In this document: positions 12,701 through 24,400 of the stretch, piece after piece
Layout: each line of letters starts with the position of its first letter
Position numbering within the stretch: the first letter of the stretch is position 1
Assembly (NCBI GenBank): GCA_036874045.1
Contig: CM072341.1
Coordinates: 20,720,501 to 20,784,500, forward strand
Length of the DNA stretch: 64,000 bases
Direction of reading: 5' to 3'
DNA from: Cymodocea nodosa
Lineage: Eukaryota; Streptophyta; Magnoliopsida; Alismatales; Cymodoceaceae
The notes under the pieces: model-generated
Told to the model about the DNA's origin: nothing
The model's input: the letters and a program-made list of their open reading frames with translations, nothing else
Databases searched by the model: none
Translations under genes and position numbers: made by a program

Positions 12701-15700
12701 ATTTCGCTAATGGAAAATACTTTTTTATAATTGTATAAGAGTCCCTATTCTAATGGCTTTTTATTATGTACAGCCATACAGGTCTATACTTATATTATTT
12801 TTATAAACTAATATTATGTTTTCACTTGAAACAATTTATCTTGATATCTTTGTCTTCTCAAATTTGATATTCTGGATTGTGTTACTCTGCAGTTTGAGTG
12901 CTCAAGCGGGGTCAGTCAAATGGAGGTAATTCTGTTTCATTGAGAAGTAGACTGTATACCGAATCATAGATGTACACTGTGATTTTCTGTGAAATATATT
13001 GACTAGTTGATTAGGCTTCATGTTGCTCTCCAAGACCTCATGTTACAAACATGCCACAATTTTTCTTCCTACATTTTCTCAGTTGTTTTTGATTTTTGCA
13101 GTTAACTTGCAAGTTATCTTAACAGACTTTTTTATTTGCGATGACAATATTAAAATTGATTCTGATAGTTGATTTAATATTTATAGCAAGTTGTAAAGTT
13201 TCTTGAAAATATTGATTGCTCACAAATTACTTTTTTTCTATTTTGCGACAAGGGTTTTCCTGTTTTGATTGCTCACAAATTTCTCAAACATCTATACTGC
13301 AAGTTCCTAAGATGTTCCACTGTGTGTGCTGGGTCTCTTTCTTACCTTCTTTGTAGATATACATGGAAAACCTAATTTCTTGTGCTAAACATTCAAAAGT
13401 ATTATGATAGACAAAGGAACTCAATTGCAAGCTGCAATTGCTTCTGGAAGTTAAAATTCACTAATGCTAACTTGCTTTTCATCTGCATTAAGTTTGCTTT
13501 CTATTGTCATCATGTGCATATTCAGCTATACTAATTCAAAGATAGTTTAAAGTGAATTGTCATCATCTATGTTAGTGTGTAAATCATGTATATTATGTTT
13601 TGGGCCATAAAGCCCAATACCTCTTGTATATGTATTTATATCAATGTAATCTCTTCTTCTAACATTATCAAGAGTTAAAGGGCAATTCCTAACTCTAGCC
13701 ACCATTGATACTCTCACCAATTGCATCTTTGCGACTGCTCTTCTCACTATGTTATTTGCAATGGTTCCTCTTGTCAAACCTCACTTTCTCTTTGCCTTTT
13801 TTCTTTTCATGGCGGTGTCAAAGGATGAATTGATTTCAAAGCTCACCACAACTAGCGTTAAACTCAATCCCAACAACTATTATCTGTGGGTGAGTGTGTT
13901 TGAGACTTTTCTTGCTACTCACATAAAGGAGCATCATCTTTGTGATGATTTGTTAGACTTGAAGGCAACAAACTATTCTACTTGGTACATCATTGACTGT
14001 GTTGTGATTTCATGGCTCATCTTTAGCATTGAAGAGAATGTTGTGCGAAGCATTTCCCACATCTATCCTACCAAACAAATTTGGGAGACCTTTTATATGA
14101 CAAATGGGAATGATAATAATATCTCTCGTATTTGTAAGGTTTATAAGCTTCTCTTTACTTATCACTAAGGAGATAAGTCTATTCATGAATACCATAGTGC
14201 TCTTCAATCCTTTTTTGATGAACTAGATGTCTATCAACTATTAATGATTGACATGGTGATACTATGATGCTATCGTGAAGAATTGGTTGTTGCCATCTTC
14301 TTCACTGACTAGAATCTCAATCTCTTGAGGGGTGACTTTATTTCTTTCCTACAAATGACCTTCAATAGAGTTCTCCACATAAAGATCACATATTTAGTGC
14401 TTGCATTAGACTCCTTTACCCTTCTATCTACTACTAGAGAGGTTGGTGGTCGTGGTGATTCCTCCTCTTAAGGTTGGAGTCATATAGGTGGACACAACAA
14501 AGGTCCTTGTGAACATTGTGAATGTCATAATCACCCCTTAGATCATTATTGGGCTAGATTTGGCTACTTGAGATAAATTGCCGATCTTGTAGCCCTTCTT
14601 TCTTCTCTTGCAAATGCACTTTCCAACAGTGATCCTTTGACATCTTAGAAGATTATGATAATATCTCAAAGTGATTATGATGATCTTATTTTCTAAGCCA
14701 AATAGAACTTCAGTGTCAACGTGACCTATGCCTTCTTCTCTGATATAGTTTCTTCCAATATCACCTTTAATTCTTCTTGGATAATTGATTCTAGAGCATC
14801 TCAACATATATCTAGAACAAAACTCTCTTTTCTTGTCTTTTTGAACTGTCTAATTTTCATTCTATTACCTTGGCAGACAGATAAAGTTGTACATTTCATG
14901 GTAAAGGCATTGTTAATCTTACAACTACACTTTTTCTTAATAAAGTTTTGTTTGTTCCAGAATTTTCAATTAATCTTTTATCTATTAATGTTATTACTAA
15001 ATAACTTTATTGTTTTATCTCTTTTTTGCCCTTTTCACTATATATTTCAATACTTATAGATGGGCAAGAGGATTGGTTTGAATTATGATTGCAATAATAA
15101 AGTATATGTTCTAGTTAAAGGCGATATTCCCTAAAGACTTTCATCTATTGTAACCTCTAGTGACTCTTCTCTTATGTGACATAGTTGACTAGAATATCTA
15201 TCCATTCGTAAGCTTCAAGAAGCTCTTTCATGGAAATCTTTGTTTCCTGTTTCATGTTAATCATGTATTTTGGGAAAACAATTTCATAGTGCTAAAAATC
15301 ATGAGTTGTCTTGTTGTTCAAGTTTGTTGAAAGTTGTTACTTATGATGTGTAGGGTCCTTCATGTCAACCCTCTCTTTTGGATTATCATCATTATCTTGT
15401 CTTTGTTGATGAGTTCTCAAGGTTGTTGTGGGTGTATTTACTTAAAGATCATCGAAACATTTATGATGTAATCTATTCCTTTTTTAATGAAATTAAAAAT
15501 GAGTTTTTTGTTACTCCTAATATTTTTCGTATTGATAATGCTTTGGAATTTTTCAAAATGATGTTCAAAACTTTTGTTTTGATTATGACATTATACATCA
15601 AACCATTTATCCTCATATATCTTAACAAAATGAGATTGTTGAGGGAAAATACCATTATCTTTTTGATGTTGCTTGCACTCTCATGATTGAGATAAATGTT

Positions 15701-18700
15701 TCTCGTTACTTGAGAGTTGATGCAATATTTACTACTTCTTATCTTATTAATTGCATGTCTTCATCTCTCCTTGGTAGAAAGATTTCTTTATGCAGATTAT
15801 GTTTACATCAAGAACATTTTTTCTTTGCTCATGTGTTTGGATCTATTGTTTTTGTTAAAATTTTTTTGCCTAGGCTCGATAAACTTGTTCCTCATTCTAT
15901 CAAATGTGTGTTTGTTGATTATTCTTGTACTCAAAAGAGGTATCATTGTTTTCATCCTCTCACTTGTGGCTATTTAGTATCTGTTGATGTTCAATTCATG
16001 AAGGATCTACCTTACTTTGATCACTCTGATACTCTCTATTTTAGATCCTATTTTTATATCTCTTTACATTGATCTTGTTGATGTTTTGGTCTCTAATAGC
16101 CCTTTGCAAGATGATAAGTAAGCTCAAGATCATCCTTTGCAAGTTTATTGACAAAGGCTTAAGGCATTTGCTTTAGATTCGTAGCCATCTATACCACTTA
16201 CCTCTTCACTATTTGCAAATCCACTATCATCAGATTTGGATCTCCTTATTGTACATCATAAAAGTATTTGCTTCTTTATTGTTCATTCTATTTCTACCTA
16301 TGTCATCTATGATTCTTTTTACCTTAAATGTCACTAGTTTGCCTTATCTTTATCATCAAAATTGCTTCTTAATAATTATTATGAGGTACTTACCCTTTCA
16401 CATTAGAAGTTGGCTATGAATAAAGAAATGTAGACATTGGTTAGTAGAGATATCTAGTTTTTGGTTGCTCAACTAGAAGGTACTCCTATTGTTGGTTATC
16501 AATGGATTTTCACCGTCAAGTAGAAGTTTGATGATTCTAAGGATCATTACAAGACTTACTTTGTAGCTCATAGTTTTACACAGACTTATAGTGTTAATTA
16601 TGTTGAAACCTTTTTACTAGTAGTCCATCTCAACTCTATTCTGGTTATATTATCTTTAGTTGTAAACAGTGGGTGGACATTATCTTAATTAGATGTCCAA
16701 AGCACATTTCTTTATGGTAACCTTGATGAGAAAGTTTTTATGGGACAACCTTCATGGTTTACTGATGAGAAGGAAGATCTAGTATGTCTTCTTTAGAAAA
16801 CTATTTATGGTTTAAAGCAAAGTCCAAGGATTTGGTTTGAAAAATTTAATTTTGTAATGTTGTAACATCATTTTAAGAGATGTACTATTAATCCCTCCAT
16901 CTTTATTAAGAAAAGTTCAGCAAGTTATATTATATTAGTTGTCTTTGTAGATGATATCTTACTAATAGGAAATGACATCGTAGGTATACTAGAGACAAAG
17001 TCCTTTCTCACACAATATTTTACCATTAAAGACATGGATAAACCCAAATATTTTCTATAGATAGAATTTGCCTACAAAAGAGATAACTTGTCTCAATCAC
17101 AGTGCAAATATGTACTGAACTTATTAAAAGAAACATGACTTGGTTGTAAACCTTAATCTACTTTTGTAGAGTAAAACCCACCTTTTTTGGATACTACTTA
17201 AGAATTATTTCAAGATGTTGAAAAATATCACAGATTAATCGGAAAACTTATCTATTTTACGATTATTTGACCTGATATTTCTTATGTTGTTGAGTTGGTA
17301 AGTCAATTTTTATAGGAACCTAGAGAATATATTGAAATGGGACAGTTAGTATACTATCCTACATCAAAGAAACTCTAGGAACAAGATTAATTTACTCAAA
17401 ACATGGACATCTACATGTTGAGGCATATTTAGACTCAAGATACAGTGGTGACAAATAATAAGAAGTCAATATCAAGTTATTATATCTATGTTGGTGGAAA
17501 TCTTATTATATGGAGTAGTAAGAAATAAAATGTTGTATCTAAATATGGTGTTGAGGTTGAATATAGATTTCTGTTTCAAACAACTAATAAGTTGGTATGA
17601 CTTAGATATCTCTTAAAAGAACTTAGTATACAAGTTCAATTGCCTATAAATATGTACTGCGATAACATTATTAGTAATTATACATTTTATGAACGCACGA
17701 GTACGTTAAGATAGACTATTGCTATGCTCAAGAGCTAGTTATTGCAGTAATTATCTTTACTTCCTACACTAAATCATCATAACAAACTGTTGATATTTTA
17801 TTAAGGATCTTGGTGTTATTGTTTTTAATGATCTTTGTAATAAATTAGGTTTATTTGATGTATATGCTCCAACTTGAGGAGAAGTATGAGTATGTAAATC
17901 ATGTATATTATGTTTTGGGTCATAAAAGTTCAATATCTCTTGTATATATATTTGTATCAATGTTTCATTATTGTGGGGTTAATCTCTTCTAACAATCTAC
18001 ATTGCTTGATTTCAAGGTGTTTAGTGATGCTGATTATGATGGTTATAGTTGAGTCTAGAAATCTACAAATGGTCTTTTTTTTTTTCCTTTGATCATTGAG
18101 TCAAGATTTCTATTAGTCTTGCTGTTGTGGCAAAGAGAATTCTTTTGTCATGGCAGGTTCTGTTTCAACGGCTCTTTGACTTCCAAATCTTCCTGGCTAT
18201 ATCAGTGTCTTCGTCTTAACTCTTATGTTGTTACATCAACATTATTTTTCACTTTTTATGACATGACTATCTTGTTTTCACGCTTATTATCACACTTCTT
18301 GATACCCTTTTCTCTTGGTTTTGAACATAGTTGTGGACATCGGTATTTCCAACGTTAGTCTCTTGTGGGCATTTAGCAGCTGATATCTTCATGAAGAATT
18401 CCCTTGACAATAGCGGTTACTTATTGGGATACTTGGTGTTTTGATCCACTGAGTTTGAGATGGGTGTTAGAATGTAGTGTGCATTGTGTAGTTAGGGCAA
18501 AAAGGATTGTCAAAGTATATATTATATTTAAGTTATACGTCCTACTCTACAGACTGACTCTGTTTTTGAATTGCAGGAGCAATTTTTTATACTGAAACCA
18601 GAAGCCACTGCTACTCGTTCATTTAAAATCTACTCAACCAATGATCAAGCTGCAAAATATGAATGTACAGGTTGGTGTCTATGGATAATGGAATCAAATT

Positions 18701-21160
18701 GATGACTTTCCATAGTGTTTTGAACTGACATGAATCCTTGAACTTGCAGCTATTCTAAAAGCTTCTGATTTTAGTGAAGTTGATAGGGCTAAATGCCAGT
18801 TTACAACTACATCCACTATTTTGGACAATGGATCACAGGTTAGTTTTCTTCACTTTTAACTAAACTATTATATGGGATAATGATGAGCGTGTGTTTATGA
18901 TAGCCATTAGGATACCCAATATTTTAAATTTTGATCATCGATTTAAAAACATGGATGGCGAGATTTAAAAGAAGACTATAATTACCAATTCATAATTATT
19001 ATTTTGTGAGACAAAACATGAGTATCATAGAAATTGTCTAATAATAAATATCATTTTTGACCATTGCTGTAAAAAAAACCGGAAATCTCAGTTTAAACAT
19101 TTTTTGCCTCACTCCCCTTTTGTGTTTTTGTAAAATGGTAAGAAAAGGTTTAGAAAAGAAAGGTTGTTTTTCTGTTTAAACGGCCATTTTCCCCCTTTTT
19201 CAAGAATAAAAGGCTTTTGTTTTCTATTTTTAGCAGTTTGAACGACTGTCTTTTTATTATTCTGGATTTCATCTTTTGAGTTATTTTCATTGATATAATT
19301 TCACTATTTCGTTATTTATTTTGCTGTTTATAATTTTAATTGAACTTTTTGTGTATGTTTTGAATTTAAGTATTTTATTCTTGAGTGAAAATTACACGAT
19401 AAAAATATGTTTTTGAAATTATATTAGCTGTAATAGAATTATAATTGATTTTATTCAATTATTTTGATAATTTTTATATGTTTAAATATATTTGTATTTA
19501 TTCGTTTTTTGTTTATAGCATTTTTTCAAAATGCACCCTGTTTTAAAAAAAATTAATTTTTAATCCATACAATGTTCGTTTTCCATTTTTTACGACATTG
19601 TTTTTGACTTATGCGTGGAAATCTAATTTTTTCTTTCACTTAAAGTGGTCAAAAGAGAAAAGAAAAGTATTATTTATTTTGTTGTCAAATGCATTAATGT
19701 TGATACTTTTTCAAGAAATTTATTAAAAAATAGGTCAAGATTTTTTGAAGGTATCAATTATATCCACCATTATGCTTAGGAGTCAGTTACACCTCAATTT
19801 CCAGGTAGTTAAACGTTAAACTGAAGAAACAAAGCATATACTATTTTTGGTTGAAATTTTCATTAAACTGTAGACATACGAGTTGGATCCCAGTTTGAAA
19901 GACTTAGTGAATATTCCATACTAATCTGACACCAACTACACGGATCCGCATTAAGTTTTACTTTACCGTTTTGATGTCTTACACCATACATCAGAGATGT
20001 ATTGTGTTTTCACGTTTGCTTGTCACCCACGAAAAAGGTACGAATCAAAATGCATGCACATTTCCATGTTAATGAGGCTCCAACATTCCATATTCTTATC
20101 TTTGTTTGCTTTATGTATCTATCAATCTCTCTAGACGCTATGTTTGTAGCTCAGAATTCTGTTCAACATAAGCAACTAATTGCCTGGAAGACGTCCAGGT
20201 GACTCCTGCCTATGGGCCTACACGGGGTGCACATGGTATCTTTGGAGCCATTGTGAGATTGTGGAACGCTATATGGAATGGCCTTGTCGATTTCTTCACG
20301 GGTAAAACATGTAGGTAAGTGAAAAGCCGCATACCACCCAGCTGCACGTGGTGTTATTTTGTACGATTTTACCATGATTCAAAACCGATAAATTCATTTC
20401 TAGTATTTTTTCCTGTGAATTCATAAAAAAGAACTCGAATATCGTGGGTGCAGAATCTAACAAAATAATTGTTTTCATCAGAACTAGGTGCTCTGGTTTC
20501 TTTGATTTCAGTTGTCACATGCAATATGTATGTGTCAGTTGGATTACGCTCGTCGGATTGCTACTTGCCACTTTCCCAACAGGTTCCACCATTGTTTGGC
20601 TAGGCCTTACGTTTTATATCCATCTAGAAGTAAATATTTTCTGGCCTAACGTATCGAACTTGTCAGTTATCGTGCTACTCTGGCTATTGCACCAAAAAGG
20701 ATTGTTTGACCCCCTTTACGACTGGTGGGAAGATCGATTTGTTTCGGGCAATCGGAGATCTGAAGTTTATCACAGGCATGGAACAACTGCTGACTATCAT
20801 TTGCATCCAAAACGTAAGCATCACAAACGTGAAGCCGATCACAAACGAATGCACCATCGAGATGCCCATAGTCATGAAAATCACCATGTGACACTGGGCG
20901 ATCACAGTTATAACCTCCGGATTCATGACGGGCATCGCCGTGTTCATAAAGCAAAACACAAACATAGGCGAAGCAGGAATTCTGTCTCTGAGAAAGAAGG
21001 CCCAAGACTGAAAAAAGAGAAATTTGAAGATGATCGAAGAGGACAAGAATTTGGAGGTCACAGACACAACAAAGGAGCTCTAAAGGAATCATGTCGTACA
21101 AACCGACTTGGCGACGAAAGGTATCGTACACACTACGAGCATAAACGCATTAAGATGTGA
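3727..21160 (+). CDS. HAP2: HAP2/GCS1 gamete membrane-fusion protein, complete, 18 exons
   Basis: HAP2/GCS1 is the sperm plasma-membrane fusogen of plants and protists. Exons: 3727-3933, 4039-4182, 4275-4363, 4518-4557, 5179-5236, 5332-5392, 5599-5677, 6880-7014, 8002-8196, 8950-9030, 11417-11517, 11862-11979, 12893-12925, 18577-18670, 18750-18838, 20199-20314, 20482-20582, 20667-21160. They join in phase to 2235 bp (744 residues; Arabidopsis is about 705). In order: signal peptide (1-31, Leu-rich); ectodomain with EILSKSKLESC; a Cys cluster near 161-179 (PVCCPCGP, SSCG); FPGEWFHVFGVGKRSLGFS; PSFEDFYLVIPR; the conserved HAP2-GCS1 stretch LEGRFERINQHP near 350-363; CQFTTTSTILDNGSQ; a transmembrane helix near 561-587; and a His/Arg/Lys-rich cytoplasmic tail of about 150 residues. 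All introns are GT-AG except intron 3, which is GC-AG. Introns 10 and 13 carry retroelements. Expression is expected mainly in the male germline (family knowledge). The gene appears intact. Confidence 0.96.
9339..9351 (+). repeat. Target-site duplication of intron 10 LINE (left copy)
   Basis: GGGGAAACCTTTT, identical over 13 bp to 11171-11183 directly after the LINE A-rich tail. Confidence 0.85.
9352..11170 (+). mobile_element. 5'-truncated LINE (plant L1-like) in HAP2 intron 10
   Basis: Non-LTR retrotransposon in the same orientation as HAP2. It encodes, with stops and frameshifts, the end of a plant LINE ORF2: an RT-linker segment (FLWGG, then WAKYMQAKYG and INVWQDWWV at about 9440-9780) and a C-terminal RNase H domain at 10582-11070 with LNVDGDY, GGGGVIRDSKGQLVAGFS, ELKAI, IETDS and CNEVADELAK. 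The 3' end is an A-rich tail at about 11154-11169. A 13-bp direct repeat, GGGGAAACCTTTT, lies at 9339-9351 and 11171-11183, a convincing target-site duplication, so both ends are defined. At 1.8 kb it is 5'-truncated, as most LINE copies are, and it cannot move by itself. Confidence 0.88.
11171..11183 (+). repeat. Target-site duplication of intron 10 LINE (right copy)
   Basis: GGGGAAACCTTTT, identical to 9339-9351; it follows the A-rich tail with one extra G at the junction. Confidence 0.85.
13570..13664 (+). repeat. 5' LTR of the intron 13 copia element
   Basis: A 95-bp LTR bounded by TGTTAG and CTAACA, unusually short for copia. It is matched by 17885-17994 and flanked on its left by target-site copy ATCTA. 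Confidence 0.85.
17885..17994 (+). repeat. 3' LTR of the intron 13 copia element
   Basis: A 110-bp LTR, longer than the 5' copy because of about 15 extra bases (GT-rich, near 17962-17980). Its start has decayed to TATGAG, but it ends CTAACA and is followed by ATCTA. Confidence 0.82.
18000..18540 (+). mobile_element. Second copia fragment: RNase H to 3' LTR start
   Basis: Immediately right of the first element's target site is another copia 3' end. It shows VFSDADYDGYS then KSTNG (RNase H core, with stops), HLAADIF (the usual LADIFTK motif) near 18370-18395, and LGYLVFDPLSLR (one frame shift) just before TGTTAGAATG at about 18470, a plausible LTR start after a purine-rich TTGAGATGGG. It differs from the neighbouring 4.4-kb element, which has its own RNase H. 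Its 5' portion is not recognised on the left side of that element. Its right limit is uncertain and lies close to the exon 14 acceptor. Confidence 0.5.
20583..20666 (+). other. HAP2 intron 17, 84 bp, stop-free and a multiple of three
   Basis: The intron splits a Val codon inside the transmembrane helix (donor GTTCCA, acceptor TGTCAG). It has no in-frame stop and its length divides by three, so an unspliced transcript would add 28 mostly hydrophobic residues to the helix while keeping the tail in frame. The spliced product (ATFPT then VIVLLWLLHQKG) fits the family, so splicing is taken as the default. Confidence 0.75.
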
Positions 21161-21401
21161 ACCTACATGCCCAATGTACTTAATCTACGAAGTAGCCTTC
21201 TGCTCTTTTAATGTAATCGATGATACTCATGCTTTTTGGGAAATCCTAAAATTGCTGTATGATGATTTTCGTATGATATTGTGCACTAATTGCAAATCAA
21301 CGAAAACTTCAAGCAGTGTCCGCAGCCATAGGATTGCTTCCATCGGTCACCAACTCCTCCAGCCAGATATACATACAAAGCACGAAGAGCGACCTTTATC
21401 T

Positions 21402-24400
21402 CTATCGGTTGATCATGTAGTCAACTGCATTTTTTATTTTTCTGTCATGGTTCAACATTGCACCCACACTCTCGACAACCAAAACTGTCTGCAAAATAGA
21501 TACGAGGTTAAAACAATGCTAGCAACTGTATGACATACGTGCAGGATAAAAACCTGCAGGCCACTTTAATAACCTCTAAGTTAAACTGGGCTGAAGGAAA
21601 TCCATGCTAACTCTTGTGAATTCTCAATTATCACTAGAAGATCAACATCAATGAAACACATAAGAATTACCAATGCCATGGATATGGGCATACCTGCAGG
21701 CAAGCATATGCAATACCTATGGCAAAGTAAAAGTTTGCATTACCAGTGCCCTGTATAAATTTATAGCAATGTCATTGAGCCAGTACATTTTTCCAGGATG
21801 CAAAAAGTCACGGGAAGAAATGTGTAAGAGAGAGAAAGCTACCCTCCAGATCCACAAATTGTGCATAACAGGGCCAAAAAGAGAAACGGCGATATACCCA
21901 CAGAAAAGGAAGAAAGAAAAACGAATATCTGCACGTATACGAGAGAAGCATCAAGAAATGTACGGCATGTTCCAAAAGTGAATAGATGATGAAAGTTTTA
22001 CAGTTTAAGAAAAAGGTATTTATTTTTATGAGTGGAGTCCCTACCCTTTAATTCATTGACGAACAATGCCAGAAGAGCTAAGTATAAAGCCGAGTCACCA
22101 ATCTGTAGAATTTATCCAGGAAAATATCATAACGGCAAAAAATAAAGAGGCCAACTCTTATTCCATCTGTAAGATGCAACTACCTCCCATAAGCGGTAAT
22201 GTTGGAACACATCGACAAGAGGCCTTGATTTATTTATTTAGGAAATAGCAATGTAATGGTCAACACCAGCTACTTAGCTTTCCCTCTTCAATTTGGATCT
22301 AAGATTGGGGAAGCAGGATAGAATGTAGCCGTTGACTGTATGTCAGACTAAATAGTAATAACGACTGTATGTCAAACTAAATGGTAATAACTGCTTATGT
22401 ATTTCTTTTCTAGCAATAAGAGTCTGCTTTAGATGTTATTAAAAACTTTAAACATTTATATTCTTATAGAGTCAATAGGATTTTAGGGTGTTCCTTGCAT
22501 TGGCGACCATCACCTGAAAGGGATAAGCAAGACAGATCTAGAAATTGGGAACCCTCTCATCTTGTTAAAATTAAGCTAAATGTAGATGCTAGCAAAAAAG
22601 ATGATGTCGCTTATATTTCTGCCATTACAGCCTCTTCAGGTAAGGAAATTATGCTATGTATTGATAAACTTGTAGCTAACAATAAATACTTTACCAGCTG
22701 AGACTGAAGCTATCATTTTAGATTTTAACCTAGATAACAGCTTGAATAAGGATGGAAACTATAATAATGAAAGTGATGCACCGATTCCAATGCAGTGGAT
22801 CAAGGATCCTACAAGGAATTGCCTTTAGAATGTGTGACACCTGACTGAGAAGGTAAGATTTGAGAAAGTCAATCCCACTTTGTTTTAGAGTGTGTGACTC
22901 GAGAACAAAATTGAATAGGTAAACTCTTGGTGTAAGAAAGCTATGAGGGAAAACTTAAAAATTGTGTGGTGTAATGGTGAATTTCCTTCATAAAAGTTTA
23001 GATACTAGGTTTTTTTTACAGGAATGGGCTAAGGCCTGATATACTCTAAAAAGTCTAGTATATTCATGCATTAATACTTTCACCTAGCCGACGGAGTTTG
23101 ATATTATGAGTACAAAAAATGTTACGTTATTAAAAAATTATACAGAACTAGAAACGCCTTCGGCACTGATTTCCAGCTCCAAATTCCAAGGAGCTGGAAA
23201 TCCTTTGAAACTAGTCATGATATTGGGAAGCATGGCATATTTAGTTATTTATCGCTAACATAATATAAATCTCCTTGTGAGGAGAGGAAAATCATGGATT
23301 AACTTTACTAATGGAGATTACAAGAGTGATATATATAGGGTAATTAGGGTTTGGATTAAATGGATATCTAGTAAAACTATCAACCCATATTAAGTAACAA
23401 AATACTAATCTAACACTCCAAACTATTACGAAGATGATCATGAGTTCCAACTAAGGATGTAAATAGACAGATACAGTACAAATACAAATATTTCCATATC
23501 CATTCCATCTTCAAAATTCAAGTACAGATACGAATTCAGATAGCTAATTTGAAATCTATATACTTAAAAAGTAAATACTGATATGATTTAGATATTAGAG
23601 AAATGTATATGAACTTTTATTGAATACAAATATGGTATGGATATAGATTTATATTAAGCCTGTAAACAAATCAAATTCAAATGGAATGTAGCAATATCCG
23701 AAATCATATTCAATTAGTATCCACATTATCCAAATTCAGATAATATTTGAATCCATTAAAAATTCGAATTCAGTACCTAAATAATCCAAATTCAATTATG
23801 TCTTAAAGTTTTTTATTTATATTTATTAATTATCTAAATAATCTAATATTTACATAAGTACATATTATGTAATATATAATAAATAAATATATAACCAGTA
23901 TAAACTTATAATATTTATGTAATACTAAGTTAATATAATATATAGATATATAATATTTATGTAACGTTAAGTTAATTTATATTGTATTATTTATTCATGC
24001 AATCAAAGGTATAAACTTATAATTTATAAATGTAAGTTATCAAGTATTTATAAGTTACCAATATTAATTAATATTATTTTCAAATTAATATTCATCAATA
24101 TTATATTAAAATATAAAAGTTGCACAACCTATGATTATATTAGAATTAATATTTATATATAATTAATTAATAGAGTTATATGTTAATGCTTTGGGAAGTT
24201 ATATATAAATTTAATGTAAACCAGAATTGGTAGGGCCTACAAACTAGGCATGATGGCCTGGAAGAGGTAGGGTGGCGGCCTAGAGAGAAGTGGAGAGCCA
24301 ACAACACTGGGAGAGACTGGAGGGTAGTGTAGCAATGCTGGGGAGAGGCTGGTAGGTGCATAACGGTGCTCGAAGGCCGGGAAGGTTGGCAACGACGGTT

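Larger units (their letters stand above)
13570..17994 (+). mobile_element. Full-length Ty1-copia LTR retrotransposon, inactive, in HAP2 intron 13
   Basis: A complete but decayed copia element in the sense orientation of HAP2. The 5' LTR is 13570-13664 (95 bp) and the 3' LTR is 17885-17994 (110 bp); both contain TGTAAATCATGTATATTATG, and the 5' copy runs TGTTAG...CTAACA. The 5-bp repeat ATCTA occurs at 13565-13569 and 17995-17999, a perfect target-site duplication. A degenerate Met-tRNA-type primer site follows the 5' LTR and a purine tract (TTGAGGAGAAG) precedes the 3' LTR. Pol order is copia-type: UBN2-like gag (13809-14168), a zinc-knuckle relic (GPCEHCECHNHPLDHYW, last Cys lost), protease remnant IIDSRASQHIS, integrase (about 15370-16070), RT with QLDVQSTFLYGNLDEKV and VFVDDILLIGND, and RNase H near 17400-17650. 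Many stops and frameshifts make it non-autonomous. Confidence 0.9.

Noticed and set aside
20444-20481. Open frame extending HAP2 exon 17 upstream to an ATG at 20444
   Set aside because: This is intron 16 sequence before the CAG acceptor; exon 16 joins in phase at 20482 and restores the conserved CRTRCSGFFDFSC region.
20667-21131. Long minus-strand open frames (154 and 127 codons) opposite HAP2 exon 18
   Set aside because: They mirror the His/Arg-rich HAP2 tail; His codons read backwards give Met/Val-rich frames. The plus frame has full family support.
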